From: CAVZCK01 sp963798805 | Lineage (GTDB): Bacteria > Pseudomonadota > Alphaproteobacteria > Rhizobiales > Rhodomicrobiaceae | Length of the DNA: 64,000 nucleotides | Direction: 5' to 3' | NCBI GenBank assembly: GCA_963798805.1 | Contig: CAWCVC010000008.1 | Span: 1 to 64,000 of the forward strand | Shown: positions 36,381-44,913 of the stretch, one piece after another | How positions within the stretch are numbered: the stretch's first letter is position 1 | Layout of the letters: each line of letters starts with the position of its first letter | Notes under the pieces: generated by a model | Seen by the model: the letters and a program-made list of their open reading frames with translations, nothing else | Told to the model about the DNA's origin: nothing | Databases searched by the model: none | Translations under genes and position numbers: made by a program

Positions 36381-37055
36381 ATGAAAGACGCCATCAGCGC
36401 GGCCCAGAGACTGGAAAACATCCGGGAGCGCGTCGCCGTCGCGGCGCGGCGAGCTGGCCGCAAGCCGGACGATGTGGCCCTTATCGCCGTGTCAAAGACG
36501 TTCGGCGAGGAGAATATTGTGCCGGTCATCGAAGCCGGCCAGCTTCGCTTTGGCGAAAACCGCGTGCAGGAAGCGAAGGCAAAATGGCCTGCTCTTCGCA
36601 ATTCTCATTCCGCGATCGAGCTGCATCTCATCGGCCCCCTGCAATCCAACAAAGCGAGGGACGCCGTCGCACTTTTCGACGCGATTCACACGGTTGACCG
36701 GCCCAAGATTGCACGCGTCCTCGCTGAGGAGATGGCGCTTCAGGGCCGCATGCTCAAGCTGTTCATTCAGGTCAATACCGGCGAAGAACCGCAGAAATCG
36801 GGCGTCGCGCCTCGCGAACTGGCGAACTTCTACAGGCAGTGCCACGAGGAATTCGGACTTTGCGTCGAGGGCTTGATGTGCATTCCGCCCATTGATCAGC
36901 CTCCTGAGCCACATTTCGAGCTTCTGGCGAGATTTGCGGCCGAGATCGGTGTGCATAGCCTCAGCATGGGTATGAGCGCCGATTTCGAGGCCGCGATCTC
37001 CCATGGCGCCACCCATGTCCGTGTAGGATCGGCGATTTTCGGTTCGCGCGGCTGA
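36381..37055 (+). CDS. yggS: YggS family pyridoxal phosphate homeostasis protein
   Basis: PLP-binding alanine-racemase-fold barrel that keeps vitamin B6 levels in balance, with no known catalysis. The 224 residues contain the PLP-lysine motif LIAVSKTFGEENI near residue 35, FGENRVQEAKAKW, HLIGPLQSNK near 80, and the phosphate-binding SLSMGMSADFEAAI and VRVGSAIFGSR at the end. Transcribed away from leuS. Confidence 0.95.
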   Translation: MKDAISAAQRLENIRERVAVAARRAGRKPDDVALIAVSKTFGEENIVPVIEAGQLRFGENRVQEAKAKWPALRNSHSAIELHLIGPLQSNKARDAVALFDAIHTVDRPKIARVLAEEMALQGRMLKLFIQVNTGEEPQKSGVAPRELANFYRQCHEEFGLCVEGLMCIPPIDQPPEPHFELLARFAAEIGVHSLSMGMSADFEAAISHGATHVRVGSAIFGSRG

Positions 37056-37144
37056 GGCGTTTTCCAACGAAATCAGCGGGAACAAACAATCGTATGAATG
37101 ATTTTGGGCGCGAGTTCCGCTAAGGATAGCGTCAAAGCCTTGAA

Positions 37145-37483
37145 ATGAGCATGTCCGTTATGGCCGACGATATACTTTCATCGCTCGCCGCGACGATTGC
37201 CGCGCGGCGCCAAGCCAGCAGCGATACGTCCTACACTCGCCAGCTTCTCGACGGCGGTCCGGCCAAATGCGCTCGGAAATTAGGCGAAGAAGCGGTCGAG
37301 ACCGTCATAGCGGCACTCGGCGAAGATGATAAGGCGCTGACGGGAGAAGCCGCCGACCTCATATATCATTTGCTCGTCCTCCTCGAGGCGCGGCAGGTTC
37401 CGCTTGCCGAGGTGCTGAAGCGCCTGGAGGGAAGGATGGGCCAATCGGGCCTTCAGGAAAAGGCCTCGCGATCCCAGACTTGA
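37145..37483 (+). CDS. hisE: Phosphoribosyl-ATP diphosphatase
   Basis: Second step of histidine synthesis, converting PR-ATP to PR-AMP. The 112-residue stand-alone HisE has the MazG-type metal-binding helices KLGEEAVETVIAAL near 44 and EAADLIYHLLVLL near 69. It is followed after 3 bases by coaA, the usual tail of Hyphomicrobiales his operons; the rest of the his genes are not next to it here. Confidence 0.95.
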   Translation: MSMSVMADDILSSLAATIAARRQASSDTSYTRQLLDGGPAKCARKLGEEAVETVIAALGEDDKALTGEAADLIYHLLVLLEARQVPLAEVLKRLEGRMGQSGLQEKASRSQT

Positions 37484-37486
37484 GGG

Positions 37487-38461
37487 ATGATCCGGATGCT
37501 CAACCGAATAAGGCCCCGCGCCCGCCTTGAATTCTCGCCCTATCGCATCTTTACGCGCGAGGAATGGGCGAAACTCCGCGCCGACACACCGATGACGCTC
37601 TCTGAGCCTGAGGTCGACCAGCTGGCCGGTGTGATCGACCGCATCTCCGCGGATGAGGTTGAGGACATCTACCTGCCGATGTCGCGCCTCCTGAACCTCT
37701 ACGTCGCGGCAGCGCAGAAGCTGCATTCCGAAACGAACGCCTTCCTCGGCAAACGGGACGGCAAAATGCCGTTCATCATTGGCATTGCCGGGAGCGTCGC
37801 GGTCGGCAAAAGCACCACAGCGCGCGTCCTGCGTGCCCTCCTCGCTCGCTGGCCGCACCATCCGCGTGTCGATCTGGTCCCGACTGACGGATTCCTGCTG
37901 CCGAACGAGACTCTCGAAGAGCGCGGGCTGATGAACCGCAAAGGCTTTCCGGAAAGCTTCGACCAACAGGCGCTTCTGCAATTCATGGCCGATGTCAAAG
38001 CCGGACGGCCCAATGTCAGAGCGCCGGTCTATTCGCATTTCGACTATAATATCCGCCCGGATGAGTCGATTGTGGTCGACCGTCCCGACGTGCTGATCGT
38101 CGAAGGCTTGAACGTGCTGCAGCCAGCAAAGCTGCCGAAAAACGGCGAGGCCGTGCCGTTTGTCTCGGATTTCTTCGACTTCTCGATCTATATTCACGCT
38201 GAGCCCAAGGTCATCGGCGAATGGTACGTCAGGCGCTTCGACCGGCTGCGCAAGACGGCGTTCCAGCATCCGGCCGCCTATTTCCATCGCTATGCCAGCC
38301 TGTCGGACGAAGAGTCACGGCACGTTGCGCTCGGAATCTGGGAGCGGATCAATCTGCGCAACCTGGAGGAAAACATCCTCCCCACGCGCCAGCGGGCCGC
38401 GCTGATTCTGAACAAGGCCGCCAATCATTCTATTGAGAGCGTCTGGCTAAGGAAGCTGTAG
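37487..38461 (+). CDS. coaA: Type I pantothenate kinase
   Basis: Phosphorylates pantothenate, the committing step of coenzyme A synthesis; coaE, the last step, is also in this window. The 324-residue protein has the P-loop GSVAVGKSTTARVL near residue 100, DGFLLPNETL near 142 and the YSHFDYNI and VEGLNVLQ segments typical of the prokaryotic type I enzyme. It starts 3 bases after hisE. Confidence 0.96.
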   Translation: MIRMLNRIRPRARLEFSPYRIFTREEWAKLRADTPMTLSEPEVDQLAGVIDRISADEVEDIYLPMSRLLNLYVAAAQKLHSETNAFLGKRDGKMPFIIGIAGSVAVGKSTTARVLRALLARWPHHPRVDLVPTDGFLLPNETLEERGLMNRKGFPESFDQQALLQFMADVKAGRPNVRAPVYSHFDYNIRPDESIVVDRPDVLIVEGLNVLQPAKLPKNGEAVPFVSDFFDFSIYIHAEPKVIGEWYVRRFDRLRKTAFQHPAAYFHRYASLSDEESRHVALGIWERINLRNLEENILPTRQRAALILNKAANHSIESVWLRKL

Positions 38462-38464
38462 CCT

Positions 38465-38514
38465 CGTGTCACGCCCATGACACGCGTGATGGCCGCGCGC
38501 TGGGCACGGCCATC
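38465..38514. terminator. Pair of hairpins between coaA and the DUF1236 gene
   Basis: Two perfect inverted repeats lie in tandem in this convergent gap: CGTGTCA / TGACACG (38465-38484, 6-base loop) and GATGGCCG / CGGCCATC (38488-38514, 11-base loop). Neither is followed by a T-run, so termination is plausible from position but not certain. Confidence 0.4.
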
Positions 38515-38554
38515 GACGTCTCGAGATGTCCCTCAAAGTCGAGCCTAGATGGCG

Positions 38555-39373
38555 TCAGACTTGAACGACGTCCACGATCTCCCTCGTGTCGGGATCGATG
38601 ATGAGAAGCACATCGCCGACGACGATATAGTCGTAATCGCGATATTCGGGAACGACATCCACGAACACCGGCGGCACATGATAGATCCTCACGCTGCGCG
38701 GAATCGCCGTGCCGACCGAAAGGCTGAAATGCACGTCGTTCCTCTTGTAGCGGTGCGGCGCCTTGCTGACGACGCGCTCGCGGATAATCTTCTTCTTCTC
38801 CGGGGTGATGTTGACGTTCACATGCGTGGTCTTGTGTTCACCCTCGGCCCGTCCGCCTTCGCGATTGCTCTTCCCTTGCTCGGCCTGCTTCGAGCCTTCG
38901 CGGTCGGAACGACCTTCAGTACGCTGATCGTTGCGCTCCGAGTTGCCCGTAGCTCCCGTGATGTTTTCATCGCGCTTAGAACGGTTTTCGGCGTTTTTGT
39001 CGTTGCGGCCAGAGCGTTCATTAGAGCTCGTCGAGCTTTTGCCATGCTCCGACTTGTTCTCTGCGTTTTGATTGTTGCGATCTGAAACGTTTGAATGGCG
39101 ATTTTTCTCGCCTTTCTGCGTGCCGCCCTGCTCGTCCGACTGGCTCGTCTTCTGCTTATGGTCGACTTGGCTTTGACCCTGAGCGCGCTCGTCAGAGGCA
39201 GCGCCGGTTTTCCGCTCAGCTTTCTGGCCATGATCACCAGACGCGGAGTCATCGCGCTGCATCTGTGTAGAAGACTGATCCTGCTGCTGCTTATCCATTT
39301 TCTGAGCGTTGGCTGCGCCAATTCCTATCGTCAGCGCCAGCGCAGAAACGCCGTATTTCAGTAGATTTGACAT
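38555..39373 (-). CDS. Exported DUF1236 domain protein with disordered linker
   Basis: A 272-residue exported protein. The ATG at 39373 has a GGGAGA ribosome site and opens a signal peptide (KYGVSALALTIGIGAANAQ, cut near 24). Residues about 25-175 are extremely hydrophilic, rich in Gln, Ser, Asn, Asp, Glu, Lys and Arg with no hydrophobic core, so almost certainly disordered. The C-terminal third (HVNVNITPEKKKIIRERVV ... DYIVVGDVLLIIDPDTREIVDVV) is the DUF1236 domain, common in exported rhizobial proteins. An EcfG-type promoter lies 29 bases before the start, so it is probably a general-stress-response gene. Function unknown; an envelope or desiccation role is only inferred. Confidence 0.88.
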   Translation of the reverse strand: MSNLLKYGVSALALTIGIGAANAQKMDKQQQDQSSTQMQRDDSASGDHGQKAERKTGAASDERAQGQSQVDHKQKTSQSDEQGGTQKGEKNRHSNVSDRNNQNAENKSEHGKSSTSSNERSGRNDKNAENRSKRDENITGATGNSERNDQRTEGRSDREGSKQAEQGKSNREGGRAEGEHKTTHVNVNITPEKKKIIRERVVSKAPHRYKRNDVHFSLSVGTAIPRSVRIYHVPPVFVDVVPEYRDYDYIVVGDVLLIIDPDTREIVDVVQV

Positions 39374-39401
39374 GATGTTCTCCCTGTACGTTATCGATTC
39401 C

Positions 39402-39426
39402 AACGCAGAGGCAGAGATTATGTTCC
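39402..39426 (-). promoter_or_regulatory. EcfG-type general stress response promoter
   Basis: On the minus strand, GGAAC, 16 bases, CGTT: an exact match to the EcfG/SigT consensus. The -10 element ends 29 bases upstream of the DUF1236 ATG, leaving a short leader that carries the GGGAGA ribosome site. Confidence 0.75.
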
Positions 39427-39626
39427 GTCCATTCTTGCCTGCGTTCGATAAAAGAAACCGAACCATGGCCGCGGCAGCCGAAAACATGAATGCTCGATGA
39501 ACAACGATTGCAGCGAGCCATTGCCGAAAGGGTGAATAGACCAATGTTACCCTGATCGCCTCCGCGAATACATGATGCGCCGGACGAAATCTCGCCTGCG
39601 GCATTCGCGCTGGTCTTCCGCACACG

Positions 39627-40373
39627 TCAGAATATGATCCGGAAGATTTGCCATCCCGAGAGGCTCAGGATCAGCAGCCCGATGAACAGCATCAGGATTC
39701 GCGGCGGAACAACGCGGGCCAGATATCCGCCGAAAGGCGCCGCGACAATGCCGCCGGCAACGAGGGGAACGACGACATCGACGTGCGACGTCCCGAGCAT
39801 GACGAAGAAAGTTGCCGCCGATACGCTCTTCACGAAAAATTCGGCGACATGGACTGAGCCGATAGAGAAGCGGGGCTCATGGCCGCGCCCGACGAGCGTT
39901 GAGGTGGCGATCGGTCCCCAGCCTCCACCACCGATCGAATCCGCCATTGCGCCGACGAATCCGACAGGCACCGCTGCGGCGTCCGTGGCTAGCGGTTTGC
40001 GTCCCCTGTTCGGCCGGGCGATGCGGAAGAGTATGAATGTGCCGAGAACGCCGAGATAAGCGGAGATCCAGGGTTTCACCGTGGCCTGGTCGAGGTGGAC
40101 CAGAAGCACCGCGCCGGTCGCCGCACCGAGAACACCTGGAATAACGAGCCGCCAAAAGATCGGCCACAAGACGTTCCTATGCCAAATATGCGACGCGCCC
40201 GACACCCCACTGGTAAAAACCTGCGCTGTATGTACAGCCGCGCTCGTGTTGGCCGGCGTTATGCCCATTGCGAGAAGAACGGCGGCGGAGATGGTTCCGT
40301 AGGCCATTCCAAGCGCGCCATCGACGAGTTGCGCTAGAAAACCAACGGAAGCGATAAGCAAAAATTTGTCCAT
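39627..40373 (-). CDS. Sulfite exporter TauE/SafE family protein
   Basis: A 248-residue inner-membrane protein of the TauE/SafE (DUF81) family, thought to export sulfur-containing or organic anions. The start at 40373 (MDKFLLIASVGF) suits the family; an in-frame TTG exists at 40403. It shows the characteristic paired half-repeats LVDGALGMAYGTISAAVLL near the start and MADSIGGGGWGPIATSTLVG in the middle, with about seven or eight helices. No sulfur-metabolism gene is nearby, so the substrate is open. Confidence 0.88.
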   Translation of the reverse strand: MDKFLLIASVGFLAQLVDGALGMAYGTISAAVLLAMGITPANTSAAVHTAQVFTSGVSGASHIWHRNVLWPIFWRLVIPGVLGAATGAVLLVHLDQATVKPWISAYLGVLGTFILFRIARPNRGRKPLATDAAAVPVGFVGAMADSIGGGGWGPIATSTLVGRGHEPRFSIGSVHVAEFFVKSVSAATFFVMLGTSHVDVVVPLVAGGIVAAPFGGYLARVVPPRILMLFIGLLILSLSGWQIFRIIF

Positions 40374-40523
40374 AGACCCGAATTGAGAATGGGTTTCTAT
40401 CAAGATCCAAAGTTGTCGAAAGATTTTCTTTCAAGAAACGGCGATAACGCCGCAGATACTCTGAATCAATATACGGGTCTTCTGGCAATTCAGCTTTGTA
40501 TTTTTCGATAATCGCTTATGCGC

Positions 40524-41420
40524 TCAATCGGATTTGCCGTTACGGAATCCTGGGCGCGTCGCGAGCATGATTGCTGACAGCACACAGGCGAGGCCCATAG
40601 CATGCGCCCATTGCGGCTGCTCGCCGAGAAAGATGATGGACACCGCAAGCGCCGAGATCGGAAATGTGCTGGTGAAAATCGCAGCCTCCGAAGCCGGCAC
40701 AACTGCGAGTCCGCGGTACCAAAGGACCAAGGCCAAAGCGCTCGATGTGAGTGCATAAAAGATTGGTAGCAGCCAGATCGCCCATGGAACGCTTGCGGGT
40801 GAAAAGGTCGCCAGGTCATGTGTCGCGAACGGCGCGACGAGAACGGTCCCCATTAAATTGATGATGAACGCCATTCTATAAGGCGCCAGCACGGTCGCGG
40901 TCCGCTTCGCAAAGATGACGAACAGACTTTCCGCCAGGACTGCGCCGGCCATCAGCATGTTGCCGAACAGGGGCCAGGGGGCGACATCGGCGCGCGGCGA
41001 CGCCGTATTCACGGCAAGGATTCCGAGGAAGGCGAGAACAAGTGCTGCAGCCGTGCGGCCATGAAGCTTTTCTCCAAGCAATAATACCGCCAGCAAAGCA
41101 ACGCAGATCGGCACGGTGCTGGTAATGATGCCAGCGGTCATAGCGCTGGTGTAGCGCAGGCCGTAAAGCATCAGCACCATGTAAAGCAGGCCTCCGCAGA
41201 GCGCCTGAAGCAACAGGTAGAGCCAGTCTCTCCCATTCAGATCACGGAGCCGCGCTCCTGGTTCTCCGGCAATAAAGGGGGCGAGCACAGCCATTGATAC
41301 GCCATATCGGATCAGTGAAAAGACGAAGACTGGTATGAACGGCACCGCCGCCTTGGCGACGGCAATATTGGCGCCCACCGACGCCATCGCCCCCGCAAGC
41401 TGGAGATGCGCGAGCCGCAT
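40524..41420 (-). CDS. DMT superfamily (EamA) transporter
   Basis: A 298-residue protein with about ten membrane helices in two EamA repeats (for example AMASVGANIAVAKAAVPFIP and LLYMVLMLYGLRYTSAMTAG; SSALALVLWYRGLAVVPASE and ISALAVSIIFLGEQPQWAH). Such transporters export amino acids, nucleosides or other metabolites; the substrate cannot be read from the sequence. It stands alone, leftward, upstream of the TauE-family gene. Confidence 0.87.
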   Translation of the reverse strand: MRLAHLQLAGAMASVGANIAVAKAAVPFIPVFVFSLIRYGVSMAVLAPFIAGEPGARLRDLNGRDWLYLLLQALCGGLLYMVLMLYGLRYTSAMTAGIITSTVPICVALLAVLLLGEKLHGRTAAALVLAFLGILAVNTASPRADVAPWPLFGNMLMAGAVLAESLFVIFAKRTATVLAPYRMAFIINLMGTVLVAPFATHDLATFSPASVPWAIWLLPIFYALTSSALALVLWYRGLAVVPASEAAIFTSTFPISALAVSIIFLGEQPQWAHAMGLACVLSAIMLATRPGFRNGKSD

Positions 41421-41733
41421 TAGCGCCGGTCGACGCGCATTGCGACTGCGAAACCCCCGGTCTCTGTTTCGGCCGTCTTATTCTTCATAAAAGCTTCATT
41501 TTGCCGCAAATGAGGCCCAGGATGGGTCATAACGATTGCAAACGACCGAAGCCTACAATGCTCGCGCATAAATTATCTTCCTTGGTGCAGAACAAAACCG
41601 GCATCTCTGCCGTTATAGAGGTTGGAAGACTTGGATCATGTTTCACGTCGAGTCGAGGCCTATGAACCGGATGGCGAGCCGAGACGTCAGAGAAGGAGGA
41701 CGGGCGGCTGCCGCATGGGTACGGAGAGCCGAG
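41421..41733. other. Non-coding stretch upstream of the small coiled-coil gene
   Basis: Divergent gap of about 310 bases between the EamA transporter and the small gene at 41734. It holds a weak stress-promoter-like motif (AGAAC, 17 bases, CGTT at 41589-41614) and an AGAAGGAGGA purine run near 41690 with no start codon at proper distance. The small gene's frame is open back to an ATG at 41638. Confidence 0.35.
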
Positions 41734-41976
41734 ATGTCGGACATTATATTCGAAGCAAGTGAACAGATGAGCCGGGTGAATGCCCGGATCGCGGAGCTCG
41801 CGGCCGACTACACCCGATCGCAAATGACCCGAGATGCCTGGTTGCGCGCCGGGCAGTTCCGCGGCGCTCGCGAGATGACAAAGCGCCTGCGCCTGCTTGA
41901 TACGGAACTCGCCTATCTCGCGCGCCAGCGGAGAGAGTGGATCGTCGTCAATTGCATGGGACGCATGGCGCATTAA
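41734..41976 (+). CDS. Small helical protein of unknown function
   Basis: An 80-residue protein. The ATG at 41734 has GGAGAG at 5-base spacing; the frame is open up to an ATG at 41638 (112 residues) but the extra part is alanine- and arginine-rich and looks non-coding. Most of it is predicted helix with heptad-like hydrophobics (SRVNARIAELAADYTRSQM ... RLRLLDTELAYLARQRREW). Its stop codon overlaps the oppositely oriented stop of the kinase gene. No family recognised. Confidence 0.55.
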   Translation: MSDIIFEASEQMSRVNARIAELAADYTRSQMTRDAWLRAGQFRGAREMTKRLRLLDTELAYLARQRREWIVVNCMGRMAH

Positions 41977-42968
41977 ACAAGATTCTGCGCCCGGGCGAGG
42001 TCGGCCAGGGAAGTCTCGGGGCGCGGTCCGATATGCGAAATGATTTCCGCCGCTGCGATGCTCGCCAGCCGGCCGCAGCTTTTCAAATCGAGGCTACGCG
42101 CATAGCCGAAGAGAAACCCCGCCGCATAGAGATCACCGGCGCCGGTTGTGTCGACCACATGACCGACCGGTTCAGCGTCTATTTCGACGGTACGCTCCTG
42201 CGCGAGGATCAATGAACCCTTCTCGCTGCGCGTTACGGCAGCGAGCGCGCAGTCCTGGCGGAGCTTCTGGCACGCTTCAGCTAAATCATCGGTCTGATAG
42301 AGCGACAGCAGCTCGCGCTGATTGGCAAATAAGAGATCGACGCCGCTCCTGATGAAGCTCAGGAAGGACTCGCGGTGGCGCTCGACGCAGAACGGATCCG
42401 ATAGCGTCAGCGCCACTGTCGTCGTGGCGTCGCGCGCCATCTTGGCTGCCTCGTAAAACGCCTCTTTCGCTTTGGGACCGTCGAAGGAATAACCCTCGAG
42501 ATAAAGCACCTTCGAATTTCGGATCAGCTCGGGATCGAGCTCGGCCGTGCTCAGTTCGGTGTTCGCGCCGAGGGAGGTGTTCATCGTGCGCTCGCCATCG
42601 GGTGTGACGAGGATCAGGCATCGGCCGGTCGGCGGGCTGCCCCCGGTCGGCTTCGCCTCGAAAGTAACACCGATCGCACGTAGATCGTGGGCGAAAATCT
42701 CCCCGAACTGGTCGCTCGCGACTTTGCCCATGAAGGCCGCCTTACCGCCGAACGAGGCGAGCCCGACACAGGTATTCGGAACCGTGCCGCCGCTGACCTC
42801 GACCGCCGGCCCCATCAGACCGTAGAGCCGCGCTGCCTCTTCGGGATCGATCAGACGCATGATGCCCTTCTCCAGTCCCTGTTCGGCAAGAAAGCCGTCG
42901 TCGCATCGCGCGATGATGTCGACGATTGCGCTGCCAACACCGACGACGTCGTAGAGCGGCTGCACCAT
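41973..42968 (-). CDS. Adenosine kinase / PfkB family carbohydrate kinase
   Basis: A 331-residue ribokinase-fold enzyme. The ATG at 42968 overlaps the nth stop (TAATG), so the two are coupled. The substrate glycine motif SGGTVPNTCVGLASFGGKAAF is near residue 50 and the catalytic-base signature DTTGAGDLYAAGF is near 268. Such proteins next to nth are usually called adenosine kinase; the sequence alone does not exclude another nucleoside or sugar. Confidence 0.88.
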   Translation of the reverse strand: MVQPLYDVVGVGSAIVDIIARCDDGFLAEQGLEKGIMRLIDPEEAARLYGLMGPAVEVSGGTVPNTCVGLASFGGKAAFMGKVASDQFGEIFAHDLRAIGVTFEAKPTGGSPPTGRCLILVTPDGERTMNTSLGANTELSTAELDPELIRNSKVLYLEGYSFDGPKAKEAFYEAAKMARDATTTVALTLSDPFCVERHRESFLSFIRSGVDLLFANQRELLSLYQTDDLAEACQKLRQDCALAAVTRSEKGSLILAQERTVEIDAEPVGHVVDTTGAGDLYAAGFLFGYARSLDLKSCGRLASIAAAEIISHIGPRPETSLADLARAQNLV

Positions 42969-43702
42969 TATGCTGTCCTCGCAGGTTTGAAGTCTTCGGG
43001 TCCGGTCTTGGCCGGATAAAGGCACAGATCCGCGATCAGGCAGCGCGGACATTCCGGCTTGCGCGCCTTGCACACATAGCGTCCGTGAAGAATCAGCCAG
43101 TGATGGGCATGAGGGAGAAATTCCTTCGGGATCACGCGCTCGAGATCCTGTTCCACGGCAAGAGGAGTCTTGCCATCGGAAAGACCGATGCGATTCGCCA
43201 CGCGAAACAGGTGCGTATCGATTGCAATGGTCGGCTGGCCGAACGCGACGTTCAGAACGACGTTCGCCGTCTTCCGGCCAACTCCTGGCAGCGACTCGAG
43301 TGCCTCACGGTTGTCGGGGACTCGGCCGTCGAAATCTTCGACGAGCTTGCGCGACAGCGCAATGACGTTCTTCGCCTTGTTCCGGAAGAGCCCGATCGTC
43401 TTAATCGCCTCTCGTAGACGGTCCTCGCCAAGCGCGAGCATCTTCTCTGGCGTATCGGCTTTCGCGAACAGCGTTCGCGTTGCCTTGTTGACCCCGGCAT
43501 CAGTTGCCTGGGCTGAAAGCACCACGGCGATCAGCAGCGTGAACGGGTTGACATATTCCAGTTCGCTCTTGGGCTCGGGATTTGCCGACTGAAAGCGGGA
43601 AAAGATCTCGAGAATCTCGCTCGCGCTGAGCTGCTTTTTTCCACCCACTCGCTTCGCGCCCGAGCTCTTTGCGGCCGACCCTTTCATCCTTATGTCTATC
43701 AC
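42968..43702 (-). CDS. nth: Endonuclease III
   Basis: DNA glycosylase/AP lyase removing oxidised pyrimidines. The 244-residue protein has a lysine-rich N-terminal extension, the helix-hairpin-helix LPGVGRKTANVVLN with the catalytic lysine near 150, the catalytic Asp in AIDTHLFRVANRI, and a C-terminal [4Fe-4S] cluster with exact C-x6-C-x2-C-x5-C spacing. The start may be the GTG at 43702 or the ATG at 43687. It overlaps the downstream kinase by one base. Confidence 0.96.
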   Translation of the reverse strand: MIDIRMKGSAAKSSGAKRVGGKKQLSASEILEIFSRFQSANPEPKSELEYVNPFTLLIAVVLSAQATDAGVNKATRTLFAKADTPEKMLALGEDRLREAIKTIGLFRNKAKNVIALSRKLVEDFDGRVPDNREALESLPGVGRKTANVVLNVAFGQPTIAIDTHLFRVANRIGLSDGKTPLAVEQDLERVIPKEFLPHAHHWLILHGRYVCKARKPECPRCLIADLCLYPAKTGPEDFKPARTA

Positions 43703-43750
43703 GAAGTTAACAATTCCCGATTATCGGCGGGTTCGCTATGTTGGCCGACT

Positions 43751-44245
43751 ATGAGCGACAGTGAAACGTCCTTACCAGCTTCCGCACATTTCAGCGCTGT
43801 CTTGCTGCCCCATCGGTCGCTCGGGCGCAAGGGGTTTATCATTCTCATGGGCGTGATCAGCGGAGCGAGCTTCCTGACCGGCCTTGCCTTTTATCTGCGC
43901 GGCGCGTGGCCAGTCATGGGCTTTTTCGGACTGGACGTTCTGCTCATCTATGGAGCGTTTCGCTTGAACTACCGCGCCGCGCTGCTGTACGAGACGGTCG
44001 AATTGACAGACAGGGAATTGACAGTCACCCGTGTTCATCCGTCCGGGCGAACCCAGCGCTGGACTTTCAATCCCTATTGGGTCCAGCTCCAGCTGGAAGA
44101 AAGCGAAACGACCTCGAATGCGCTCAGCATTCGTTCCCACGGGAGGATCCTCCCGCTCGGCCGTTTCCTGAGCGACGACGAAAAGCGCGGCTTCGCCGAC
44201 GCCCTTGGCGCTGCGCTTTTCGATCTTCGGGGCTCGCGTATTTAG
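43751..44245 (+). CDS. DUF2244 family membrane protein
   Basis: A 164-residue protein with two adjacent membrane helices (about 28-70: KGFIILMGVISGASFLTGLAF and VMGFFGLDVLLIYGAF) followed by a cytoplasmic beta-rich part (ELTVTRVHPSGRTQRWTFNPYW), the layout of DUF2244. It is divergent from nth. DUF2244 genes are often found near cytochrome oxidase or nth genes, but no function is established. Confidence 0.85.
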   Translation: MSDSETSLPASAHFSAVLLPHRSLGRKGFIILMGVISGASFLTGLAFYLRGAWPVMGFFGLDVLLIYGAFRLNYRAALLYETVELTDRELTVTRVHPSGRTQRWTFNPYWVQLQLEESETTSNALSIRSHGRILPLGRFLSDDEKRGFADALGAALFDLRGSRI

Positions 44246-44273
44246 CATCGCGTTCAGCCCAGGAAGGGCACCG

Positions 44274-44828
44274 TCACCAGGCGTCGAGCGTGAAAAGCGC
44301 GCCCAACCCGCCAAGCGCGATGCTGGTCCAGAGCAGAATACGTCCGCCGAGGATAATTGAAGCGGAAGCCAGCACGATGGCGATCTGCAGCAACCCGCCG
44401 CCGAAATCGAAATAGGGATCGCGAGCCAGGGCGACATCGCGCTGAGCCTCGAGGTCGCGCGCTTTCGCAAGAAGCTCCTTCTTGCCGTCGCCTTTCTCCG
44501 GTTCAGTCTCATAGCGTTTCGCGGTGCCACGATAGTGAGAAGCCTTTTCCGACAGTACCTTACGGACATCCTCGTTCAAGCCGGGCTTGACAAGCTCAGT
44601 CTCGAACGCGTCGGCCGCAAGCTCATAGCTCGTCTGCCGGATATTTTTCGCTTGGAAAAACGCGTAGGTGTCCGCAATGGCGATGCTTGCGCGCATCATA
44701 TCCTTGGATGCATTGTCACCGCCGACCGAGCATATCGCCAGAATGACCGCAAGCACCGCGATATAGATGGCCGTGAACCTGTTTTCACCCTCTTCGACAG
44801 CCTTTTCGAGCGCATCCGGCAAGCTCAT
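44274..44828 (-). CDS. DUF4337 family membrane protein
   Basis: A 184-residue protein: an N-terminal helix after a short acidic segment (FTAIYIAVLAVILAICSVGG), a soluble helical middle (DTYAFFQAKNIRQTSYELAAD, then charged coil), and two closely spaced C-terminal helices (LLQIAIVLASASIILGG, LLWTSIALGGLGALFTL). This is the DUF4337 pattern. Function unknown. It converges on the DUF2244 gene. Confidence 0.8.
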   Translation of the reverse strand: MSLPDALEKAVEEGENRFTAIYIAVLAVILAICSVGGDNASKDMMRASIAIADTYAFFQAKNIRQTSYELAADAFETELVKPGLNEDVRKVLSEKASHYRGTAKRYETEPEKGDGKKELLAKARDLEAQRDVALARDPYFDFGGGLLQIAIVLASASIILGGRILLWTSIALGGLGALFTLDAW

Positions 44829-44913
44829 CTCCCCCTCCCCTAACGCAAGAAACGCGCCGCTGCTTTATCGGCTGCCGAGGGTTTGTGCAAGTGGCCGGAA
44901 TGCGCCAGAGAAG

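Noticed and set aside
40177..40488. 103-codon minus-strand frame overlapping the TauE-family start
   Set aside because: Its second half is a frame-shifted reading of the transporter; no independent domain.
41589..41614. AGAAC-N17-CGTT as an EcfG promoter
   Set aside because: First base of the -35 is wrong and the gene start is 120 bases away; kept only as a weak note.
41639..41652. TGTTTCACGTCGAG as a parS site
   Set aside because: Only the left arm matches; the palindrome is not completed.
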